DNA from: Lachnospiraceae bacterium
GTDB lineage: Bacteria; Bacillota_A; Clostridia; Lachnospirales; Lachnospiraceae
Length of the DNA: 17,059 nt
NCBI GenBank assembly: GCA_017430765.1
Contig: JAFRMI010000041.1
Coordinates: forward strand, 1 to 17,059
Direction: 5' to 3'
Both the position numbers and the translations under genes were made by a program. The notes under the pieces were generated by a model. That model saw nothing but the letters and a program-made list of their open reading frames with translations. It was not told the origin of the DNA and ran no database searches. This document shows, piece by piece, positions 1-7,792 of the stretch. The first letter of the stretch is position 1. The number at the start of each line of letters is the position of its first letter.

Positions 1-125
1 AGTCGATGGCGTATGCGCTGAGATTCCGTCACAAGGACAAGACACTCGAGGACGCGGAAGTACAGTCCGCGATGAAGAAGATCCTGAACGGACTCTCCGG
101 GCTTGGAATCGAACTCAGGAAGTAA
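1..125 (+). CDS. pheT: Phenylalanyl-tRNA synthetase beta subunit, C-terminal end (partial)
   Basis: The window opens inside a gene; reading from base 3 gives about 40 residues ending at TAA 123-125. The segment resembles the last part of the ferredoxin-fold anticodon-binding domain that ends PheT: a strand reading AYALRFRHKDKTL, then DAEVQSAMKKIL, a helix, and a terminal G-x-ELR. In the enzyme this domain binds the tRNA-Phe anticodon stem while the alpha subunit charges the tRNA in the cytoplasm. Only the tail is visible, so the start and the rest of the protein cannot be checked. A hairpin with a short T run follows the stop, so pheT probably ends its own transcript. Confidence 0.85.
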   Translation, partial: SMAYALRFRHKDKTLEDAEVQSAMKKILNGLSGLGIELRK

Positions 126-134
126 TGGTTTTAG

Positions 135-174
135 GAATGAGTCAGGGGGACGGTTCTCTCTGACTCATTTTATT
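135..174 (+). terminator. Hairpin with T run after pheT (possible REP-like element)
   Basis: AATGAGTCAG at 136-145 pairs perfectly with CTGACTCATT at 160-169. The stem can extend inward through G-T and G-C pairs, and CATTTTATTA follows. This fits a moderate intrinsic terminator for pheT. The inner GGGGACGGTTCTCT core resembles short intergenic palindromes that are dispersed in many Clostridia genomes, so it may also be a REP-like repeat copy. Confidence 0.6.
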
Positions 175-193
175 AGTAAAGGAAAGAGCTGGA

Positions 194-1333
194 ATGAAGA
201 CATCAGATTTCTATTATGAGCTGCCGGAAGAATTGATTGCACAGGACCCGCTGACAGACCGGTCCGCATCAAGGCTTCTGCACCTCGATCGCCGAACCGG
301 TGAGGTGACGCATGATTCATTCAAGAATATCTGTTCCTATCTGCGGGAAGGGGACACACTTGTAATCAATGATACAAAGGTAATTCCGGCCAGGCTTCTT
401 GGAACGAAAAGCGGTACAGGCGCGAAGATCGAGATCCTGCTCCTGAAAAGGCTTTCCGATCATGAGTGGGAGACGCTGGTAAAACCGGGCAAGAAATGCA
501 GGCCGGGGACATTTGTTAATTTCGGAGAACCTGTGAACGAAGAAGACGTGAACGGAGAACCCGAAGATGGGAAATTTGTGGACGGAGAACCCGAAGATGG
601 GAAACCTGTGGACGGAGAACCTCTGAACTGTACCGGATCAAAATATCCTCTTGTTGCGGAGATCCTGGAGATCATGGAGGAGGGGAACCGCCGTGTACGT
701 TTCCACTACGACGGAATCTTCGAGGAAGTTCTCCTGAAACTCGGCGAGATGCCGCTGCCGCCTTATATCCACAAGAAACTGCAGGACAAGGACCGCTACA
801 ATACTGTTTATGCGAAATATGACGGGAGTGCGGCGGCGCCGACGGCGGGGCTGCATTTTACGAAGGAGCTGCTGCAGGAGGTGCAAAAAAAAGGCGTCCG
901 CATCGCGCGTGTGACACTGCATGTCGGACTTGGGACATTCCGTCCGGTCAAGGTGGAAGACGTCACGAAGCACCACATGCACACGGAGCAGTATGTCGTG
1001 ACGGAAGAGGCGGCGAAACTGATCAACGACACGAAAGCAGCCGGCGGACGGGTGATCTGTGTCGGAACGACCTCGTGCCGGACAGTGGAGTCAGCTGCGG
1101 ACGAAAACGGAGTCGTGCAGCCCGGGACAGGATGGACAGATATCTTTATCTATCCCGGATACCGGTTTAAAATCATGGATGGGCTGATCACGAACTTTCA
1201 TCTGCCAGAATCGACGCTGGTGATGCTGGTTTCTGCATTCGCGGGGAGGGAGCAGGTGCTCTCTGCCTATGAGGAGGCTGTGCGGGAGAGATATCGTTTC
1301 TTCTCGTTTGGGGACGCGATGGTGATCGAATAA
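194..1333 (+). CDS. queA: S-adenosylmethionine:tRNA ribosyltransferase-isomerase QueA, with a repeat insertion
   Basis: QueA moves the ribosyl part of SAM onto 7-aminomethyl-7-deazaguanine in tRNA and isomerises it to epoxyqueuosine, the penultimate step of queuosine synthesis, in the cytoplasm. The family hallmarks are clear: an N-terminal [14 protein letters not shown], then [62 protein letters not shown], and [10 protein letters not shown] near the end. At 379 residues it is about 30 longer than usual (roughly 340-350). The excess is one insertion at residues 111-144, made of a decapeptide repeat (see the repeat entry); both sides match the family. The ATG at 194 is preceded by AAAGGAAAGAG at 178-188. 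The reading frame is open, so the protein is probably functional, with the repeat forming a surface loop. A damaged second copy lies at 7760-7956. Confidence 0.95.
   Translation: MKTSDFYYELPEELIAQDPLTDRSASRLLHLDRRTGEVTHDSFKNICSYLREGDTLVINDTKVIPARLLGTKSGTGAKIEILLLKRLSDHEWETLVKPGKKCRPGTFVNFGEPVNEEDVNGEPEDGKFVDGEPEDGKPVDGEPLNCTGSKYPLVAEILEIMEEGNRRVRFHYDGIFEEVLLKLGEMPLPPYIHKKLQDKDRYNTVYAKYDGSAAAPTAGLHFTKELLQEVQKKGVRIARVTLHVGLGTFRPVKVEDVTKHHMHTEQYVVTEEAAKLINDTKAAGGRVICVGTTSCRTVESAADENGVVQPGTGWTDIFIYPGYRFKIMDGLITNFHLPESTLVMLVSAFAGREQVLSAYEEAVRERYRFFSFGDAMVIE
524..623 (+). repeat. 30-bp in-frame tandem repeat (minisatellite) inside queA
   Basis: The octamer GGAGAACC starts at 524, 554, 584 and 614, a period of exactly 30 bp. 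Units 554-583 and 584-613 are almost identical. The unit at 524-553 is diverged and the last unit is partial. Translated, this is a ten-residue period: [40 protein letters not shown]. Because the period is a multiple of three, copies can be gained or lost by slippage without breaking the frame. The queA fragment at 7760-7956 has no such repeat. Confidence 0.9.
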
Positions 1334-1420
1334 GCGGTTTGCGAAATGAAGAAAAAAGCAGGTATTTCACAGGCTGAGCCGAGTTGATAATCAGCACTTC
1401 AAATATGGAGAATGCACAAG

Positions 1421-2980
1421 ATGCACAAAGAGAAAGGGAAAGTCTGGCTTGTCGGAGCCGGTCCTGGAGATCCGGGACTTCTGACACTGCGCGGCAGATC
1501 TGTGCTCGAAGAGGCGCAGGTGGTGGTTTATGACGCGCTGGTGAGTCCGCAGATCCTGAATATGATTCCTGCGGATGCAAAAAAGATCTTTGCGGGGAAA
1601 AGGGCCGGTCATCATTTCCTGAAACAGGAAGAGACGAACAGGGTGCTTCTTGAAGAAGCACAAAAGGGGAAGCGGGTCGTGCGCCTGAAAGGCGGGGATC
1701 CTTTTCTGTTCGGCCGGGGAGGCGAGGAACTGGAACTGCTTTCACAAAATAACATCCCCTTTGAGATCGTACCCGGCATTACGAGCGCGTTTGCGGTTCC
1801 CGCCTACAACGGGATTCCCGTCACGCACAGAGATTACTGTTCCAGCGTCCACGTGATTACAGGGCATAAGCGGCAGGACCAAAGCTATGATATCGACTTC
1901 AAGGCTCTGGTTCGCGCCGGGGGGACCCTGGTCTTTCTGATGGGCATAACGGCACTGGGGGATATCTGCTCCGGGCTTCTCAGAGCCGGGATGCATCCGG
2001 ATACTCCCGCGGCCGTGCTCTCTCGCGGAACGACGGCCCGGCAGACCCGGATTTCCGCGACGCTTGACACGCTTGCGGAAGCGTGCGGCAATCAGAAAGT
2101 GATCACGCCGGCTGTCATAGTAGTCGGAGATGTCTGCAAATTGTCCGAGCGGTTTTCGTGGTATGAAAAGCGCCCGCTTGCAGGTATCCGGATTTTGGTG
2201 ACCAGGCCAAGAGAGCTTTCTTCCCATCTCGCGGAACTGCTGCGGAAGGAAGGGGCGGAGGTGCTGGAGGTCCCCGCGATTGCCGTTAAGCCGGCAGAGA
2301 ATCGGGAGACGGTCGATAAAGCGGTCAGGGATCTTAAAGCACATTGTTACGACTGGGTCGTATTTACCAGCCCCAGCGGGGTGAGGATCTTTCTGGACCG
2401 GCTGCTTGCGGAAGAGGACATCCGCGTTCTGGCCGGCGTCAAAATCGCGGTGATCGGCCGAGGTTCCGAGAAGGCTCTGAACGCATATGGATTGAAGGCA
2501 GATTTTGTTCCTTCTGTTTACGACGGCGAGACACTGGGCCGCGAACTGGCGCGAATCTGCGGGGAAGAAAGCCGCATTCTGATTCCCCGCGCGGCTGTCG
2601 GCAATCGTGAACTTGTGGAAGAACTGGAAAAATGCGGCCATTCCGTCACGGATCTTGCGACCTATGATACTGTTTATACATCTCCGGATACATTTGATCT
2701 TGGCCGCCTGTTTGCGGACGATGAAATTGATTATGTTGTCTTTACCAGCGCCTCGACGGTGCGCGGATTCGAAAGAGCGGCAGCAGGGGTGGATTTCGGA
2801 CAGGTACAGGCGGTATGCATCGGAAAGCAGACACAGGCGGCGGCCGCCGGCCTGGGCATGAAGACGGTGACATCGAAAGAAGCGACACTCGAATCGCTCG
2901 TCCAGGCGGTGAAGGACGCAGCCGCCATACACCCGGAAGAATTCGAACAGACAAAAGCATCAGGAATGCGGGGGGAATAA
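1421..2980 (+). CDS. cobA-hemD: Bifunctional uroporphyrinogen-III C-methyltransferase / uroporphyrinogen-III synthase
   Basis: A two-domain fusion of 519 residues. Residues 1-245 form an SAM-dependent uroporphyrinogen-III methyltransferase: VGAGPGDPGLLTLRG near the start, VVRLKGGDPFLFGRGG around 86-101, and PGITSAFAVPAYNGIPVTHR. It makes precorrin-2 by methylating C2 and C7. From residue 252 (PLAGIRILVTRPRE) to about 500 lies HemD, which closes and rearranges hydroxymethylbilane to uroporphyrinogen III; its typical VVFTSPSGV and VVFTSAST segments are visible. The fusion thus both makes and commits uroporphyrinogen III to siroheme/corrinoids. I chose ATG 1421 because GGAG at 1407-1410 lies 10 bases upstream. 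The in-frame ATG at 1412 has that GGAG only one base away, so it is less likely. The gene follows queA by 87 bases and leads the corrin operon. Confidence 0.95.
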   Translation: MHKEKGKVWLVGAGPGDPGLLTLRGRSVLEEAQVVVYDALVSPQILNMIPADAKKIFAGKRAGHHFLKQEETNRVLLEEAQKGKRVVRLKGGDPFLFGRGGEELELLSQNNIPFEIVPGITSAFAVPAYNGIPVTHRDYCSSVHVITGHKRQDQSYDIDFKALVRAGGTLVFLMGITALGDICSGLLRAGMHPDTPAAVLSRGTTARQTRISATLDTLAEACGNQKVITPAVIVVGDVCKLSERFSWYEKRPLAGIRILVTRPRELSSHLAELLRKEGAEVLEVPAIAVKPAENRETVDKAVRDLKAHCYDWVVFTSPSGVRIFLDRLLAEEDIRVLAGVKIAVIGRGSEKALNAYGLKADFVPSVYDGETLGRELARICGEESRILIPRAAVGNRELVEELEKCGHSVTDLATYDTVYTSPDTFDLGRLFADDEIDYVVFTSASTVRGFERAAAGVDFGQVQAVCIGKQTQAAAAGLGMKTVTSKEATLESLVQAVKDAAAIHPEEFEQTKASGMRGE

Positions 2981-2981
2981 G

Positions 2982-3674
2982 ATGAAGGGAACAATCTACG
3001 GAGTGGGCGTCGGCCCCGGAGATCCGGAGCTGATGACGTTAAAAGCCGTGCGGCTGATTCGGGAAAATGACATCATTGCCGTTCCGGGAAAAATCGCCGC
3101 TGAATCAACAGCGTATAAGATCGCTGCTGCGGCAGTGCCGGAAATAGCGGACAAGACACTTGTGCCGGTTTACATGCCAATGGTCAAGGACCGGGAAATG
3201 ATCCGGAAAGAGCATGAAAAGGGCGCAAAGATGCTGGAAACATATCTCGATCAGGGAAAAAATGTCGTCTATCTGACCCTGGGAGATTCTACGATCTACT
3301 GTACGTTCAGCTACCTGCAGCATTTTCTGGAAGAAGACGGATACCCGGTCGAGCTGGTCAGCGGAATCCCGTCTTTCTGCGCCGCCGCGGCCCGTTTAAA
3401 CCTTCCGCTGACGGAATGGGATGAGCCGCTGCATATTATTCCCGCTGTGCATAAAACACACGAGCCTCTGCATTATGAGGGCAACTATGTGCTGATGAAA
3501 GCAGCCAGCCATATGAAGGAAATAAAGGAACTGCTCGCGCAGAAGGACCTTCTGGTGAACTGCGTGGAAAATTGCAGTATGGAAAACGAAAAGGTTTACA
3601 GAAGCCTGGAAGAGATACCGGATGACACCGGCTACTTCTCACTGATTATTGCAAAGGAACCCGGACGCGCATGA
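2982..3674 (+). CDS. cbiL: Precorrin-2 / cobalt-factor-II C20-methyltransferase
   Basis: A 230-residue tetrapyrrole methyltransferase. The N-terminal GVGVGPGDPELMTLKAV loop, VYLTLGDSTIY, VSGIPSFCAAAARLNLPL and the following TEWDEPLHIIP are typical of the CbiL/CobI branch that methylates C20. With CbiK and a precorrin-2 dehydrogenase in the same operon, the likely substrate is cobalt-sirohydrochlorin (the anaerobic route), giving cobalt-factor III; this substrate choice is inferred from context. The ATG is one base after the stop of cobA-hemD, with a GGGGGA binding site just before it. Its own stop overlaps the next start as ATGA at 3671-3674, so translational coupling is likely. Confidence 0.9.
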   Translation: MKGTIYGVGVGPGDPELMTLKAVRLIRENDIIAVPGKIAAESTAYKIAAAAVPEIADKTLVPVYMPMVKDREMIRKEHEKGAKMLETYLDQGKNVVYLTLGDSTIYCTFSYLQHFLEEDGYPVELVSGIPSFCAAAARLNLPLTEWDEPLHIIPAVHKTHEPLHYEGNYVLMKAASHMKEIKELLAQKDLLVNCVENCSMENEKVYRSLEEIPDDTGYFSLIIAKEPGRA

Positions 3675-4507
3675 TTGAACTGAAAGGCCTGACGAAAAAG
3701 TTCGGCGATTTTACTGCTGTGGATCATCTGGATCTTACGGTAAAAACCGGGGAGTTCTTCGGCCTTCTGGGACCGAACGGAGCCGGAAAAACCACCGTGA
3801 TCAGTATGATCAGCACGGTGCTGCTTCCTACGGCCGGTGAGGTATATATCGACGGGAAAAAGCTGGACCGGAAAGCGTCGGATGAAAAAAGAAAGCTCAG
3901 TGTGATCACGCAGGAGTATTCCATGCGGCAGGATATGACGATGGATGAAGTCATGGAATACCAGGGCCGGTTATATTATATGCCGAAGAAGCAGATCCGT
4001 GAAAAAAGCAGTGAATTGCTGGAATTTGCCGGATTAAAGGAATTCCGCAAACGGACTGTCCGGCATCTTTCCGGCGGAATGAAACGGAAGCTGATGATCT
4101 GCCGCGCGCTTCTGGTTGATCCGGAGATTCTCTTGCTGGATGAACCGACGGCCGGTATGGACGCGCTTTCCCGGAGGCAGATGTGGAACCTGCTGCGTCA
4201 GGTGAACGTACACAATATGACCATCATCTTGACGACACACTACATGGAAGAGGCGCAGGCCCTGTGCGACCGGGTCGCCCTCATCAACCGGGGGATACTG
4301 CAGAAACTGGACAGTCCGGGCGCGCTGATCGAGGAGCTCGGGGCCTATGCTGTGGATGAAGTGACGGAAGCGGGCCTCGTCAGCCGCTATTTCCATAAAA
4401 GGGAGGACGCGATTCATGATCTGGAGCAGTCCGGATCGCAGGCCTCCTTCCGGGCAACGACATTAGAGGACGTATTTGTGGACTGCGCGGGACGCAGATT
4501 GGGATAA
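3671..4507 (+). CDS. ABC transporter ATP-binding protein (ABC-2 / DrrA-like)
   Basis: A 278-residue nucleotide-binding subunit. Walker A GPNGAGKT is at residues 34-41. The Q-loop is VITQEYS, the signature is HLSGGMKRKL, Walker B is ILLLDEPTAGMD, and the switch histidine is in TTHYMEEA. The C-terminal ATTLEDVFVDCAGR tail is typical of DrrA/NodI-type ATPases that pair with ABC-2 permeases. All catalytic motifs are intact. It overlaps cbiL by four bases and is followed three bases later by its membrane partner. The substrate is unknown. Its place among corrin genes suggests export or handling of a tetrapyrrole, corrinoid or metal-related compound, but ABC-2 pairs move many things and nothing in the ATPase fixes the cargo. 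Confidence 0.92.
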   Translation: MIELKGLTKKFGDFTAVDHLDLTVKTGEFFGLLGPNGAGKTTVISMISTVLLPTAGEVYIDGKKLDRKASDEKRKLSVITQEYSMRQDMTMDEVMEYQGRLYYMPKKQIREKSSELLEFAGLKEFRKRTVRHLSGGMKRKLMICRALLVDPEILLLDEPTAGMDALSRRQMWNLLRQVNVHNMTIILTTHYMEEAQALCDRVALINRGILQKLDSPGALIEELGAYAVDEVTEAGLVSRYFHKREDAIHDLEQSGSQASFRATTLEDVFVDCAGRRLG

Positions 4508-4510
4508 GCA

Positions 4511-5242
4511 ATGGGAATCATAACGGTATTATGGGAAAAATGGGTGGAATTCCGGCGGGATTTCTTTAAAATCACGGCGGCAGCCCTGATTACGCCCGTT
4601 ATGTACCTGCTCATCTTCGGTCTGGGGATTCAGACGACATCTCACGGAGAGCCTTATCTGCATTTTCTGATACCCGGCATCGTCACCATGGCGACCATGA
4701 CCGGCAGCTTCGGTGCCATTGCGCAGAATATGAGCGTCCAGAGGCTGTATGAAAAAGCGCTGGACCAGGTCATGGTATCGCCGACGCCGCTTTGGCAGTT
4801 TATCCTCGGACAGGTGATCGGAGGCAGTTTGCGGGGCATGTATTCCGGCGGGCTGATCCTTCTTCTGACCATGCCGATCCGCACGGGCCTGATTTTCAAC
4901 GGGATGACGGCGCTCATCATGTTCATGAACGGCACGGTTTTTTCCACGATTGCGCTGGTCCTTTCATTTCTGGCCAAAAGCTATACGGATGCGCCCCGGT
5001 ATACGTCCTACATCATCGTGCCGATGTCTTTTTTGTGCAATACGTTTTTTTCGACAGACCAGATGCCGCTGGGATTTCGGCAGGTCATTTCCGTGCTCCC
5101 ATTATCCCAGAGCTGCAGTATGATCCGCAGCATCGCCAACGGAGAGATCCCGAATTATATGGGGATGGCGGTTCTGGCCGGATATCTGCTGGTATTCGGT
5201 CTGCTGTCGGTCATGTTTGTGTACAAGAAGAAAAATTTGTGA
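4511..5242 (+). CDS. ABC-2 type transporter permease
   Basis: A 243-residue membrane protein with about six hydrophobic segments: near residues 22-40 (ALITPVMYLLIFGLG), 52-70, 100-118, 130-150, 165-180 and 215-237. It ends in a short positive tail YKKKNL. The pattern of an N-terminal amphipathic start (WEKWVEFRRDF), the MVSPTPLWQFILGQ segment and a conserved PLS..I motif near the end is that of NodJ/DrrB-like ABC-2 permeases. It presumably forms a homodimer with two copies of the ATPase encoded just upstream, most often as an exporter. The ATG follows the ATPase stop by three bases. A 41-base gap separates it from cbiK. Confidence 0.9.
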   Translation: MGIITVLWEKWVEFRRDFFKITAAALITPVMYLLIFGLGIQTTSHGEPYLHFLIPGIVTMATMTGSFGAIAQNMSVQRLYEKALDQVMVSPTPLWQFILGQVIGGSLRGMYSGGLILLLTMPIRTGLIFNGMTALIMFMNGTVFSTIALVLSFLAKSYTDAPRYTSYIIVPMSFLCNTFFSTDQMPLGFRQVISVLPLSQSCSMIRSIANGEIPNYMGMAVLAGYLLVFGLLSVMFVYKKKNL

Positions 5243-5283
5243 TCTGAACCGCGCAACACAGGAAAAAACGAAAGAGGACAATG

Positions 5284-6069
5284 ATGGAACAGCAATCCGC
5301 ATTACTGGCTGTGAGCTTCGGGACCAACTATCCCGAAACGAGGGAGAAAACGATCGGGGCTGTTGAGAAGGATCTTCAGAAGGCAATGCCGGATCGAAAG
5401 TTTTACCGGGCATGGACCAGCAGATTTATACGAAAAAGGGTACTGGAGAAAGAAGGAATCCGTATCTGTTCTGTTGAGGAAGCACTGCTTAAGATGCAGG
5501 AGGACGGAATATCGGATGTTCTGGTACAGCCGACCCACATGCTTTCCGGAGAAGAGTATGCGCGCACGAAGAAAAGCATTCTGGATTACAAAGACGCATT
5601 TGAGCGTATGGCGCTGGGAAGGCCGCTTCTGTCAGAGATATCGGATCTTCCCGTGTTTGCCGCTTTGCTGGAGAAGGAATGTGCAGCCCTTCCGGATTAC
5701 GGGATGACTGTGTGGATGGGACATGGCAGTGCGGGGCTTTCCTTTCCGGTGTATGATCTTCTGAATGAACAGTTTCAAAATGACGGGTATCCGAACATGT
5801 GCGTCGGGACCGTTGAATATGAACCCGGGATTGAGCCGGTCCTGCAAAAAATCCGGGAGAATCATCCTGAAAAGGTCATTTTGATGCCGCTGCTGCTTGT
5901 GGCAGGAGACCACGCGCTCCATGATATGGCCGGAGACCATCCGGAATCCTGGAAGGTGCGGATAGAGAGCGAAGGTGCCCGGGTTACCTGCCTTGTGAAG
6001 GGACTGGGAGAGTACGAGTCCGTGCGTAAGCTGTACGTTGATCACGCGATTTGCGCGGAAGTGCTGTAA
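5284..6069 (+). CDS. cbiK: Sirohydrochlorin cobaltochelatase
   Basis: A class II chelatase of 261 residues that inserts Co2+ into sirohydrochlorin in the anaerobic cobalamin pathway. It begins ALLAVSFGTNYPETREKTI as CbiK proteins do. The metal and catalytic residues known from Salmonella CbiK (His145, Glu175, His207) have matches here: His147 in WMGHGS, Glu178 in GTVEYEPG and His210 in VAGDHALHDM. There is no signal peptide, so it acts in the cytoplasm, unlike the exported CbiK-P forms. AGAGGA at 5273-5278 is five bases before the ATG at 5284. The ATG at 5281 is directly upstream in frame and only two bases from the binding site; the choice changes one residue. Iron insertion for siroheme is also possible in this family, but the cbiL neighbour favours cobalt. 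Confidence 0.93.
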   Translation: MEQQSALLAVSFGTNYPETREKTIGAVEKDLQKAMPDRKFYRAWTSRFIRKRVLEKEGIRICSVEEALLKMQEDGISDVLVQPTHMLSGEEYARTKKSILDYKDAFERMALGRPLLSEISDLPVFAALLEKECAALPDYGMTVWMGHGSAGLSFPVYDLLNEQFQNDGYPNMCVGTVEYEPGIEPVLQKIRENHPEKVILMPLLLVAGDHALHDMAGDHPESWKVRIESEGARVTCLVKGLGEYESVRKLYVDHAICAEVL

Positions 6070-6074
6070 GGGAT

Positions 6075-7286
6075 ATGAGACGATCAGAAACGGATATGAA
6101 AAACGGGATACGGCTCATAAGGAGAAGGCGCTTAGGGGTGCTTCTCTTTTTCATCCCCCTGCTTCTTTTTTCTTTAAACGTAAAGGGAGAGGAACAGAAC
6201 CGGGACAGTATACCCGGTGAGCAGGCTTTAGGGAAAGAAGAGGCGGAGGAAGAGGATACCTGGGAAGAAGTTCTGGAAGTGCAGAAAGGGATCCGGCAGC
6301 GGAAGATCCTGAAATACGGGATGACGCCGGTTTACGGGCAGGACATCGCGGACGGCGTGTATTCCGTAGAGGCCGTTTCGGATTCGAAGTATTTTAAAAT
6401 CGCGGAAGCGCGTCTGACAGTAGATGGCGGAACGATGAGCGCGCAGATCACCATTCCCAGCATGAGTTATCTGTATGTGTATCCCGGCACCAAAAAGGAG
6501 GCCGCCTCCGATGAGGCGCACCGGATCGGGTTTTCGGAGGCGGACGGGCAGACGGTATTTACCATACCGGTCGAGGCGCTGAATAAAGAAATTGACTGTG
6601 CGGCGTTCAGCAAAGCGAGAAATAAATGGTATGACCGCAAGCTGGTGTTTAATGCCGCGACGCTTCCCAAGGAGGCAGTCGGATTCCCCGTTCCTGATTA
6701 TGACCTGATCGCAGATGCGGTTCTGGCATATGGCACCGAGGACGAGGAGTATCTGTCTCAACTTGCCGCGCAATCCGCCGGGGATACCGGTAAAGCGGAG
6801 GATGAGGACCCGGATGCGAACCTGCTGACCGGAACGCCGGAACCGGTGGAGGTGGAATATCCGGACGGGGAATACTCCATTGAAGTCAATATGCTTGGCG
6901 GAAGCGGAAGGGCCTCGATCAGTTCTCCGACGCTTCTTGTTGTCAGGGATGGCCGGGCCTATGCAAGGCTGCTGTGGAGCAGTTCGTATTATGATTATAT
7001 GATCATAGGTGACCAGACGTTCTACAACCAGACAAAAGACGGCGGCAATTCCACATTTGAAATCCCCATCGTGACGATGGACGAAACGTTCCCTGTGATC
7101 GCAGACACAACGGCGATGGGGGAACCTGTGGAGATCCGGTATGAATTATCATTTTATTCCATGACAGTAGGCCCGAAGGGGAATATCCCGCAGGAAGCGG
7201 CAAAAAAAGTGCTGCTCCTTGCCGCGATCATTCTTTCGGTTCTTTGGATTCTCAATTTTATCGTCAAAAGAAAGAGGAAAGCATAA
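6075..7286 (+). CDS. Secreted, membrane-anchored protein with two NEAT-like modules
   Basis: About 403 residues. The N-terminus has a positive stretch (RLIRRRR) and a hydrophobic run GVLLFFIPLLLF, as in a signal peptide; an acidic linker follows. Two modules follow, each opening with DG.YS.E (DGVYSVEAVSDS and DGEYSIEVNMLG) and continuing with alternating hydrophobic strands. The second contains WSSSYYDYMIIG and later IADTTAMGEPVEIRYEL. The C-terminus has one membrane helix (VLLLAAIILSVLWILNFIV) and a KRKRKA tail, so the modules face outside. The layout resembles NEAT/iron-transport-associated surface proteins that bind haem, and I infer a role in binding a tetrapyrrole or metal next to the operon's chelatase. 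Start choice is uncertain: ATG 6075 has AAGGGA directly upstream, ATG 6096 gives a neater signal peptide, and a TTG at 6051 overlaps cbiK. Confidence 0.72.
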   Translation: MRRSETDMKNGIRLIRRRRLGVLLFFIPLLLFSLNVKGEEQNRDSIPGEQALGKEEAEEEDTWEEVLEVQKGIRQRKILKYGMTPVYGQDIADGVYSVEAVSDSKYFKIAEARLTVDGGTMSAQITIPSMSYLYVYPGTKKEAASDEAHRIGFSEADGQTVFTIPVEALNKEIDCAAFSKARNKWYDRKLVFNAATLPKEAVGFPVPDYDLIADAVLAYGTEDEEYLSQLAAQSAGDTGKAEDEDPDANLLTGTPEPVEVEYPDGEYSIEVNMLGGSGRASISSPTLLVVRDGRAYARLLWSSSYYDYMIIGDQTFYNQTKDGGNSTFEIPIVTMDETFPVIADTTAMGEPVEIRYELSFYSMTVGPKGNIPQEAAKKVLLLAAIILSVLWILNFIVKRKRKA

Positions 7287-7288
7287 GC

Positions 7289-7792
7289 ATGGGAAAAGGG
7301 CTGTATTTTCCGCTTTTTGTGGACCTGTCGGAAAAACACATTCTGGTGGTCGGCGCGGGAAAGATCGCGAAGCGGCGGATCACGACAATGGTTGATTTCG
7401 CAGGGAAAGTGACGGTCGTCGCCCCGGATATCCTTCCGGAGATCCGGGAGATGGCACAGAGTGTTCCGCATATAACGCTGACAGAACGGAATTTTCTGCT
7501 GGAAGATCTCAGGGGAGCGGATCTGGTCTTCGCGGCGACGAACAATCCTGCGCTTAATGAGGATATTGCAAAAGCCTGCAAAGAAGCGGGAATCCCCGTG
7601 AATGCCGCGCATAATCAGAAACTGTGCGATTTTTATTTCCCGGGACTTGTAAAAAAAGATCCGCTGGTGATCGGCGTGACGGCGTGCGGAAAAGATCATG
7701 CGGCGGCAAAGGAAACTACGGCCGCCATACGGGAACTTCTAAGCCAAAAGGAAGACGGCGGGACACACTTGTCATCAATGATACGAAGATGA
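7289..7792 (+). CDS. Precorrin-2 dehydrogenase (SirC/Met8/CysG N-domain family), 3' end altered
   Basis: A 167-residue NAD-dependent enzyme that oxidises precorrin-2 to sirohydrochlorin, the substrate of CbiK. The Rossmann start ILVVGAGKIAKRRI is at residues 18-31. It continues with DLVFAATNNPALNEDIAKAC, PVNAAHNQKLCDFYFPG and VIGVTACGKDHAAAKETTAAIREL, all typical of the family. The ATG at 7289 lies three bases past the stop of the preceding gene, with AGAGGAAA at 7272-7279 upstream. The last residues (GGTHLSSMIRR) are not family sequence: from base 7760 the DNA is a queA fragment read out of frame, so the native C-terminus and stop were replaced. The core is complete and the homologues' short forms end near here, so activity is likely kept. 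The family also includes forms that chelate Fe2+. Confidence 0.9.
   Translation: MGKGLYFPLFVDLSEKHILVVGAGKIAKRRITTMVDFAGKVTVVAPDILPEIREMAQSVPHITLTERNFLLEDLRGADLVFAATNNPALNEDIAKACKEAGIPVNAAHNQKLCDFYFPGLVKKDPLVIGVTACGKDHAAAKETTAAIRELLSQKEDGGTHLSSMIRR

Noticed and set aside
126..193. A preQ1 riboswitch before queA
   Set aside because: The 68-base gap is mostly the terminator-like hairpin; I see no preQ1-type stem with an A-rich tail pairing to a binding site.
1334..1420. A cobalamin riboswitch before the corrin operon
   Set aside because: The gap is only 87 bases and lacks the GCCACTG B12 box and the size such a riboswitch needs.
1742..2932. A 396-codon minus-strand open frame opposite cobA-hemD
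   Set aside because: It is a shadow: the plus strand has clear methyltransferase and HemD domains with a binding site and operon context, and the reverse translation has no recognisable domain.
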